A stretch of DNA of 47,644 nucleotides from [Zimmermannella] faecalis ATCC 13722. GTDB lineage: Bacteria; Actinomycetota; Actinomycetes; Actinomycetales; Microbacteriaceae. Under the pieces are notes generated by a model, which saw nothing but the letters and a program-made list of their open reading frames with translations, ran no database searches and had not been told where the DNA came from. This document shows positions 41,255 to 47,644 of the stretch, piece after piece; positions within the stretch are counted from its first letter, which is position 1, and the number at the start of each line of letters is the position of its first letter. The stretch is taken from positions 1 through 47,644 of the forward strand of contig NZ_KB907087.1 in NCBI RefSeq assembly GCF_000381765.1, in the 5' to 3' direction. The position numbers and the translations under genes are program-made.

Positions 41255-43911
41255 AGAAGGCTGAGATAGCTGCGCGCCTCAAGGAACTTGAACGGTTGAG
41301 CGGCGAAGCTTCACGCCTGGCGCGATGGTTCGCAGAAGCTCGCGACATGCCGCGTTCAGTTAGCGCTGGCCTCCGTGGCGAGTTGCCGTACGTACTACCG
41401 AGCGATTCCGTCGAGGAGTATCGCGCGCGCGAAAGCGAGATGATCCGGAGGAACCAGCCAACTGTCAGCGCGTTGCTTCAACAGGCACAGTCGCTACCGA
41501 CGACTACTGGCCAACGCTGGTACCGGCCAAGTACAGCGCGCATCGGCATCATTGCCGATACCTTCCTTGCAAAGAGTCTCGAAGGCACTGCGGCGTTCGA
41601 GTACCTGCACCCCGACACCTGGCACGAACAGGTCGAGCGGATCGACGTGCTACTCGTGACCAGCGCCTGGCGCGGTCTCAACGGTGAGTGGCACGGCGTA
41701 AGCATCATGTCGCCAGCGCGCGATCTAATAATTCAAGAAATCATTCCCGCAGCCAAGCAGCGTAACGTGCCTGTGGTTTTCTATTCCAAGGAAGACCCGC
41801 CGAATTACAGCAAATTCATCGGCATCGCGCGTCACTGCGATGTCATCCTTACCTCCGCCGAGGAAATGCTGCCGAAGTATCAACGCGATGCGCCAGGAGC
41901 GCGGCACTTTTCTGCGCTTCCATTTGGAGTGAGCTACCTCCACCACAATCCGCTCGGCAGTCGTCGGGTCAATGACCGCATCTGGACCTTTGCGGGATCA
42001 TGGCATCGCGAAAAATACGCACAGCGTCGCACGGCAGCGATGAACATATTTAACGGCCTCGTAGGTGCCGGTGAACAGCTCTATATTTTCGATCGGAACT
42101 CAGAACTCGCGCTCGAGAAATACCAGTTCCCGGAAGCCTTACTGCCTAACATGTACCACGCAGTTGATCATGGCGACCTGCTTCAGATGCAACGGCTGCT
42201 GCCAGTGGCAATTAACCTCAACTCAGTACAGAACAGTCAGACGATGTTCGCGAACCGTGCGCTTGAGCTGCAAGCCATGGGGACGCTCATCATGTCGAAT
42301 TACAATGCTGGTTTGAATTCGCAGTTCCCGCACATCCTGATGCCTGACAGCGAAGTAGACGCACGTGACTGGGCGGCTAGTCTCACTGATAACGATGTGT
42401 CTCGAGCCCAACTTGATGGTGTGCGATCCGCTTTCACTGGGAACACCGCTTTCGAACGAATGGTGACAATTCTCGAGGCCGCGGGTCTGGAAGATGCTGC
42501 CGAAGAGATCGTTCCTGATCATCGCATGATCGTTGTTGCGGATGACCGGGAATGCTATGAACAGTTCATCGCGGGACAGACTTACGATGGCAGGACTGCG
42601 TTCATCACTCCCTCCCAAGTGGGAGACGAACGCGGTGGTCCTGACGGCGATATCGTCGTCACGCTCCGCAAAACCGACTACCCGCGCACCTACCTTCAGG
42701 ATCTTGCCAACGGGTTCAAGTTCACGGACGCCGACGCGGTTGAGGCTGTGGCGAGCAACGACGTTGCTACGTTTGAGTTCGTCGAAGCGCGATCTACGGG
42801 AGTAGACCGTGCAACCTGGGTTTGTGAAGGAAGCGACGTCGGGGAGGCAATCGCTTCGGCCACTACCGCAGTCACGGTCGGCCTTGCGGCTACGATGGGC
42901 GAGACTCGAGAGACGATCGCCACGGCGGAACCGGAGCTCACTGTGATCGTGCCTGTGTACAACAACGGTCGGCACCTGCGTTACAAATGCATGGCATCGC
43001 TTCGACGCTCTTCGATCTTTTCTAAAATGAAGGTTCTGCTAGTTGATGACGGTTCCACCGACGCGGAAACGCTCGAAACTGTGCGTGACCTTGAGTCGAC
43101 ATTTGCCAACGTGCACTCGTTCTCATTCGCCGACGGTGGCTCTGGCAGCGCATCACGGCCCCGCAATAAAGGGCTTGAACTCGCCGACACGGAGTATGTG
43201 ACCTACCTAGACCCCGACAATGAAGCAGTGAACGATGGCTACGCTGTCTTGCTTGACAAGGTGCGTAATATGGGCGTCGACTTCGGCATCGGGAACATGG
43301 TGAAGTTTAAGGGGACGCGCAGCGTCGTCGGTAACAACGGTGTTCTTTCGCCTGTGCTCAAGGAAGACTTCAACTGGGAGGTTCCAGAAGGAGCCCTCTC
43401 AAGCATCAAGTTCCAACCCATGAGTATCCAAGCCCTGGTTGCTAATACCGCTTGGCTCAAGAGTATCGGAATCCAACAACCTGTTGGTGCAGTGGGTCAA
43501 GATAGCTACTTCTTTCAACAGATGCTTTATTACGCACGTCGCGTGCTCCGCATCGGGCTGCCGATCCACTCCTACTATGCAGAAGTTGCGAATTCAACGG
43601 TTAACACACTTGGCCCAAAGTTCTACGAGAAATACATTCCGCTCGAGAAAGATCGGTCATCTTGGCTGCGTCGTGTCGGCCTGCTCGGCTCGTACAATGA
43701 GACTCGCCTTGAACCATTCGTGAAGGGCTGGTTCATCAAGAAGCTTGAACGAGTTGCGCCCGAACACCAGCCGAGATGTCGTGAACTTATTCATCAACTT
43801 GCCGCATACTACGGACCACACGAATGGAAAGATGAGGACCTGCGTGCATGGTTTGCAGCTGTTAGAGAAGAAGTTGGTGCAGAGCGATCTGAAGAGGTCG
43901 TGAAATCGTGA
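41251..43911 (+). CDS. Large two-domain glycosyltransferase (CgeB-like GT-B plus GT2)
   Basis: An 886-residue relative of the protein at 31091. A coiled-coil N-terminus (KKAEIAARLKELERLSGEAS) is followed by a GT-B/CgeB-like half (ARIGIIADTFLAKSLEGTAA, RIDVLLVTSAWRGLNGEWHG, NVPVVFYSKEDPPNYSKFIG, IWTFAGSWHREKYAQRRTAA). Its C-terminal GT2 domain from about residue 565 is classic: LTVIVPVYNNGRHLRYKCMA, KVLLVDDGSTDAETLETVRD, GSASRPRNKGLELADTEYVT, LDPDN as the metal-binding acids, and GQDSYFFQQMLYY as the acceptor-side acid region. It lacks membrane helices. Four-base overlaps at both ends place it in a four-gene operon. Probable polymer-building transferase with two activities. Confidence 0.82.
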   Translation: MKKAEIAARLKELERLSGEASRLARWFAEARDMPRSVSAGLRGELPYVLPSDSVEEYRARESEMIRRNQPTVSALLQQAQSLPTTTGQRWYRPSTARIGIIADTFLAKSLEGTAAFEYLHPDTWHEQVERIDVLLVTSAWRGLNGEWHGVSIMSPARDLIIQEIIPAAKQRNVPVVFYSKEDPPNYSKFIGIARHCDVILTSAEEMLPKYQRDAPGARHFSALPFGVSYLHHNPLGSRRVNDRIWTFAGSWHREKYAQRRTAAMNIFNGLVGAGEQLYIFDRNSELALEKYQFPEALLPNMYHAVDHGDLLQMQRLLPVAINLNSVQNSQTMFANRALELQAMGTLIMSNYNAGLNSQFPHILMPDSEVDARDWAASLTDNDVSRAQLDGVRSAFTGNTAFERMVTILEAAGLEDAAEEIVPDHRMIVVADDRECYEQFIAGQTYDGRTAFITPSQVGDERGGPDGDIVVTLRKTDYPRTYLQDLANGFKFTDADAVEAVASNDVATFEFVEARSTGVDRATWVCEGSDVGEAIASATTAVTVGLAATMGETRETIATAEPELTVIVPVYNNGRHLRYKCMASLRRSSIFSKMKVLLVDDGSTDAETLETVRDLESTFANVHSFSFADGGSGSASRPRNKGLELADTEYVTYLDPDNEAVNDGYAVLLDKVRNMGVDFGIGNMVKFKGTRSVVGNNGVLSPVLKEDFNWEVPEGALSSIKFQPMSIQALVANTAWLKSIGIQQPVGAVGQDSYFFQQMLYYARRVLRIGLPIHSYYAEVANSTVNTLGPKFYEKYIPLEKDRSSWLRRVGLLGSYNETRLEPFVKGWFIKKLERVAPEHQPRCRELIHQLAAYYGPHEWKDEDLRAWFAAVREEVGAERSEEVVKS

Positions 43912-44729
43912 CGAAGTCTCTCACTTTTGCGAACGCTGAAGAATTTGGCAACGACGTCATCGATGAGGCCGTGCTTCATCTAGGATCAGTGAAGTTCCGG
44001 GCAAAGCTGTGGCAACATCCGTCAAATCGAAACGATCTGATTGTGATTGTTGACGATGCGATCAGCCTCACCGCTGGTGGTGAACCTGATGGATTTGACG
44101 GTGAGGGACTCTTCGGTCAAGTCGACGCCTCAGTGTTGTGCATATCGGATGATTGGCTAGACGAACACGACGTGCGCCAACCTGGGTGGGCACAAGGCGA
44201 ATTTCACCAGTATTTGCTGCCAACATTGCATCACTTCGTCGAGTCGGTGCGCACAAAATTCGGGTTCGTCCGCCGAGTGGTTGCTTGTGGTACCGGTAGC
44301 GGGGCGTTCGTAAGCCTCCAGCTCGGGGCGCTTGTACGTGCAACTCATGCGGTGATCGCCAACCCCGTGCTGGACTTGAGCCTCACACGAAACCTTGCCA
44401 TCACAACGATGATTCATCGGTCCTACCCGGGTCTGGACCTCGCTACGGTGAAAGCGCGATTTGCGGAAAGAATTTCAGTGCCGAAATCGATAAAGAATGT
44501 CGGTTACCTGCCAGCAGTGCACTGCAGCGTTAATCCCGCAATCGCGCGTGTGCTGCGGCGGCAGGTGCCCTTGCTCCTACGCACCGCTGGGCAAGTGAGC
44601 GAGTCGAACCCAGACGTACGCGTCGAGGTGCTGGTCGACAGCTCTGCCTTTATCGGCAACCGGTTTTTCAGCCAGCCGACGACGCATCGAGCTGTCAACG
44701 CAGCACTTGGATCGGAGGGTGCCGCGTGA
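43908..44729 (+). CDS. Alpha/beta-hydrolase-like protein with altered nucleophile elbow
   Basis: A 273-residue protein, GTG start overlapping the upstream stop. It appears distantly related to the proteins at 35903 and 39918: VACGTGSGAFVSLQLGALVR aligns with HYGSSAGGYQALVTA, and VIANPVLDLSL with LVNNPQTDW. In the alignment the nucleophile Ser position is Gly130 (G-T-G-S-G in place of G-S-S-A-G), with a Ser displaced by one. It may therefore be catalytically dead or use Ser131. Its end overlaps the next gene by four bases. A pseudo-enzyme or binding partner of the transferases on either side is possible. Family relation is less certain than for the other two. Confidence 0.6.
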   Translation: MTKSLTFANAEEFGNDVIDEAVLHLGSVKFRAKLWQHPSNRNDLIVIVDDAISLTAGGEPDGFDGEGLFGQVDASVLCISDDWLDEHDVRQPGWAQGEFHQYLLPTLHHFVESVRTKFGFVRRVVACGTGSGAFVSLQLGALVRATHAVIANPVLDLSLTRNLAITTMIHRSYPGLDLATVKARFAERISVPKSIKNVGYLPAVHCSVNPAIARVLRRQVPLLLRTAGQVSESNPDVRVEVLVDSSAFIGNRFFSQPTTHRAVNAALGSEGAA

Positions 44730-47212
44730 CTAGTCAGAACGCATCCAGCTGGCAACTCGAAACTGCCATAACCGATGAGTTCGCCGCGGCATGGGCAAGC
44801 CTTTGTGGCCCTGGCGGCGATCCCGCGGAGTTTTGGCGAAGTGCCTCACGTCTCGGAAAGGACAACGCGGGCGACCCGTTGTCACTGCGTATGCTCACGC
44901 GCCTCGCGTTGGGAGAACAGTACCCCGCCGAATCCCGGTTCGTTGCGTTGCTGCTGGAAGCCAATGGCGCCGGCAGCCTGGCGGCACGACTCACCGACTT
45001 CAGCAACGAGGATTCCGCGAAAGCCTGGCAGCGTCGACGCTTGATCGAGGCACGTGAGCATTACGTGGAGACGCAAGAAGCTGCAGCACACGAAGGGAGC
45101 GCGATCCACCTTGAGGTACGTGGCGGAACGGTTCGTTTGCTCGAAGACAGCGACGACTTGCCGGCTGAGGCATCATGGCAAGATGCTCTGCTCGCGGTAG
45201 CTCGCGCGTCGTCACCATTGCTAAGCCCAACCACCGTTCGGGTCGAAGTATTTGATGCAGACAGCAGCGCGCTCTACCGTGACCTTGCGTTGGTTGGGTA
45301 TCTCGGCAACCTACGCATTGCGGTCATCGAGCATTCAGAAGGAACAAGTGAACTTGAACCAAAGGTGCGAGAGTGGGTAGGGCATCGCAGTGCTGAACTC
45401 GCTGTGTTCGTGCCTCATGGAGACGGGTTTAGGCTCGCGCAGCTCTACGGCCGAACGTTGCAGCGGCCAGCCCACATCGACCGCACATTCGCGGCTCTCG
45501 AAGTGCGACGATGGCTCGAATTCGACTGGCTGCTTGAAGCTGCGACTGCAAAGGTGTTTGATGTGCCGCGGCTATTTGAGCTTAAATCACTGGTTGAAAG
45601 TATTTCGATTGCACAGCTTCCACGGACGGATGTTTCAATTCTTGAACAAGTCCTCGCATTTGTCCCGGAGCTTGAATCGCGCGGTATTGCGCTAGAACGA
45701 CTCGCGACCGTGTTTCTAGATAGGGGAGACTTCGGGGTCGCTGAGGTACTGCTCAACCTGGTTGGTGAGGCCCAACAGAGCTCATATTTTCAAGGACGTA
45801 TCAATCGTGCTCGCTTCGGGCTCGCTAAGTTCGAAGAGGTTAGGGAGCACGAAGGTAAGTATCCGGTTCGTAAGCAAGACCAAGCACTCATCGATGAGGC
45901 CCGTGCGGCGGTTCATCTATTGACTGCGCTTGCGGCGGCAGAAGCAAGCGATGTCAGGCAGGTGTCCGCCCCTACATCGAGTGGAGACTCGTTTGCAGTC
46001 ACATCAATCTTGCACGCGAGCGCACCGCACCAATCGGGCGGCTATGCGAACCGGGCACACCAACTGTTGGGTGCGGTGCAAACGGCAGGCATACGCCTCC
46101 GCGCATATACGCGACCGGGCTTCCCGGATGAGTCGCTTAGCTCGGGAGCGGTAGTCGCCAATAGTTTCGAGGGCGTTGACTATTTTCGGCTCGGGGGTGA
46201 CCTGTCACGCAACCGAGGCGAGTATCAATACATGGTGGAGTGCTTGGAAACGTATAGACAGGTACTCCGAGAGAACCGGCCGGATGTGGTCCACCTGCGC
46301 TCGACTTATGTGTCGGCGCTGCCGGGCATCATTGCAGCTCGGGAAGCCGGTATCCCGACCGTGTATGAGGTTTCGGGTATGTGGGAACTTGTCTACGCGA
46401 CATATGGTGACGCGCGCCGTGAGAGCATGCGTGCGCGTACTGTCCGGCTTGAGAATGCGGTGCTCCGCAACGCTGACCGGGTCGTGACTCTGACGCGAGC
46501 AATGGCCGACATCATTAATGAGCGCGTCACGACGCGAAACCCCGTCGAGGTGCTGCCGAACGCGGTCGACATCGACCGGTTCCGTCCGATGCCGAAGGAC
46601 GCTGCGCTGCTTACCGAGCTTGGTTGGTCGGAAGAAACCCCAGTAATCGGCTATGCCGGTAGCGTTGTTGACTATGAAGGTCTCGAGGTGCTGGTGGACG
46701 CGCTTGCTGAACTTCGTGACAGCGGAGTCGAGTTCCGGTTTGTTCTGATCGGTGACGGCACGGTGATGAACCAGGTTCAATCTCGGATCGATGAGCATGA
46801 ATTGGGCACCAACGTGCTGGTCACCGGACGCATTCCACATGCCGAGGTGGAACGGTACTACTCCATCTTTGATATCTGCGCGTTCCCGCGACTCAGCACT
46901 CCTGCAACTGAGGCAGTGTCACCGCTAAAACCTTTTGAAGCACTTGCTTCAGGTAAAGCAGTGATTGTATCGGATGTCGCCGCACTGGTTGAGATTGTCG
47001 GCGAGAATGAGCGAGGTATAGTCGTGCCGAATGGAGACGCCCATGCGCTCGCAGATGCTATTCGCAGTCTGATTGAAAACCCGGATCTTCGGGCAACGCT
47101 GGGTGCGACTTCGCGTGAATGGGTGGGCACGAATCACACATGGGAGGCGGTTGGTGGACGATTTGTCGACGTGCTCCGAGCTGCTCGGGGAACTAAACGT
47201 AACTCTGGATGA
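44726..47212 (+). CDS. Glycosyltransferase family 4 with long N-terminal extension
   Basis: An 828-residue protein, GTG start overlapping the previous stop. The C-terminal ~410 residues are a GT4 transferase: [99 protein letters not shown], and the nucleotide-binding [20 protein letters not shown] with both conserved acids. The N-terminal ~410 residues are helical and unrecognised ([39 protein letters not shown]); they could bind acceptor or partner proteins. Last gene of the operon 40919-47212. About 85 bp later an IS3-family end begins, so a following gene may have been displaced. Confidence 0.82.
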   Translation: MTSQNASSWQLETAITDEFAAAWASLCGPGGDPAEFWRSASRLGKDNAGDPLSLRMLTRLALGEQYPAESRFVALLLEANGAGSLAARLTDFSNEDSAKAWQRRRLIEAREHYVETQEAAAHEGSAIHLEVRGGTVRLLEDSDDLPAEASWQDALLAVARASSPLLSPTTVRVEVFDADSSALYRDLALVGYLGNLRIAVIEHSEGTSELEPKVREWVGHRSAELAVFVPHGDGFRLAQLYGRTLQRPAHIDRTFAALEVRRWLEFDWLLEAATAKVFDVPRLFELKSLVESISIAQLPRTDVSILEQVLAFVPELESRGIALERLATVFLDRGDFGVAEVLLNLVGEAQQSSYFQGRINRARFGLAKFEEVREHEGKYPVRKQDQALIDEARAAVHLLTALAAAEASDVRQVSAPTSSGDSFAVTSILHASAPHQSGGYANRAHQLLGAVQTAGIRLRAYTRPGFPDESLSSGAVVANSFEGVDYFRLGGDLSRNRGEYQYMVECLETYRQVLRENRPDVVHLRSTYVSALPGIIAAREAGIPTVYEVSGMWELVYATYGDARRESMRARTVRLENAVLRNADRVVTLTRAMADIINERVTTRNPVEVLPNAVDIDRFRPMPKDAALLTELGWSEETPVIGYAGSVVDYEGLEVLVDALAELRDSGVEFRFVLIGDGTVMNQVQSRIDEHELGTNVLVTGRIPHAEVERYYSIFDICAFPRLSTPATEAVSPLKPFEALASGKAVIVSDVAALVEIVGENERGIVVPNGDAHALADAIRSLIENPDLRATLGATSREWVGTNHTWEAVGGRFVDVLRAARGTKRNSG

Positions 47213-47296
47213 CAAAAACACCGTATGCGACAGGTCGACCTGGCACTCAATGCTTCGAGTGTCACCGGGGCGCTTAGGGGACTGCTGCACGGATAG

Positions 47297-47644
47297 GTGA
47301 CAGGTTGTAGTCACGCCGCCAGTGCGACGGTCGTGTTCATGATGGTCTCGAACTCGATGGGGGTCAAACGTCCAAGTCGGCGTTGGCATCGTCGGCGGTG
47401 GTAGGTCCGTTCGATCCAGGTGACGATCGCGATCCGCAGCTGCTCGCGTGTGGTCCAGGAGCGGCGGTCGAGGACGTTCTTCTGAAGCAGCGCAAAGAAC
47501 GATTCCATGGCCGCGTTGTCTCCGCTCGAGCCCACTCTTCCCATGCTTCCGACCATGCGGTGGCGGGTCAGCGCACGTAGGAATTTCCGGCTTCGAAACT
47601 GAGATCCTCTGTCGCTGTGGACCACGCAGCCGGCGACGTCGCCG
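47297..47644. mobile_element. IS3-family insertion sequence (one end, truncated by window)
   Basis: Contains the 3' end of an IS3-type transposase and, just outside its stop, the sequence GGTGACAGGTTGTAGTCACG, which is the expected position of the terminal inverted repeat. The exact boundary and the other end are not visible. Confidence 0.6.
47311..47644 (-). CDS. IS3-family transposase, integrase core (5' partial)
   Basis: The reading frame continues to the window end, so only the last ~110 residues are seen. They form the end of the rve/DDE integrase core: VVHSDRGSQFRSRKFLRALT, MGRVGSSGDNAAMESFFALL with the final catalytic Glu, and YHRRRCQRRLGRLTPIEFE. It is the OrfB product, normally made by frameshift with OrfA, which would lie beyond the window. 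Its presence marks the edge of the glycan locus as a site of mobile DNA. Confidence 0.9.
   Translation of the reverse strand, partial: GDVAGCVVHSDRGSQFRSRKFLRALTRHRMVGSMGRVGSSGDNAAMESFFALLQKNVLDRRSWTTREQLRIAIVTWIERTYHRRRCQRRLGRLTPIEFETIMNTTVALAA

Noticed and set aside
47213-47296. Possible terminator (TGGCACTC/GAGTGTCA) and CAGGTCGACCTG palindrome after the last transferase
   Set aside because: Stem is short with one mismatch and no T tract; not strong enough to list as a feature.

Overview
The window comes from a high-GC actinobacterium, most likely Microbacteriaceae. The evidence is the ftsH-folE-folP-folBK-DUF3180-PH-domain gene order, a DUF222/HNH protein, LytR-CpsA-Psr and DUF559 proteins, a DtxR/IdeR-type iron box, and strong preference for G/C-ending codons. 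I identify 36 protein genes, two of them cut by the window edges. I see no rRNA, tRNA or CRISPR array.

Region 1 (1-6687) is a cell-surface and secretion block. It holds the end of a very repetitive Ala/Asp/Ser protein with a sortase-like tail, a DUF5819/HTTM membrane pair, a SipW-type secreted protein, and a 591-residue fusion. The fusion joins an ER-type signal peptidase to two further secreted-protein modules, each with its own internal signal or sorting sequence. It looks like a self-contained secretory polyprotein. Region 2 (6834-14822) is metabolic: a DUF222/HNH protein, a solitary SdhA/FrdA-like flavoprotein divergent from a LysR regulator, and a two-gene operon (MmgE/PrpD plus a phosphosulfolactate-synthase-like protein) behind a perfect DtxR/IdeR box, followed by a MerR regulator. 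Region 3 (15197-24369) is conserved housekeeping: FtsH, the folate pathway, DUF3180, a membrane-anchored disordered protein and two PH-domain membrane proteins.

Region 4 (24647-47212) is a surface-glycan locus. It has an LCP ligase, several glycosyltransferases, WecC (UDP-ManNAc to UDP-ManNAcA), a DUF6270 protein, three asparagine-synthetase-like proteins that lack the glutaminase cysteine, three alpha/beta-hydrolase-like proteins and an amino-acid permease. The asparagine-synthetase-like gene and the hydrolase gene occur twice as a convergent pair on either side of the permease. From about 34.4 kb base composition falls and codon use relaxes, and the locus ends next to a partial IS3-family element, so this part looks acquired. 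A testable reading is that the locus makes a ManNAcA-containing polymer whose carboxylates are amidated or aminoacylated; this is inference.

Intergenic DNA holds four strong hairpins (8575-8634, 11560-11607, 14066-14102, 24386-24421), one weaker one (34266-34318), operator-like dyads, and a dispersed ~55-bp repeat (8474, 24495, 24570) whose last copy contains a perfect 30-bp palindrome.
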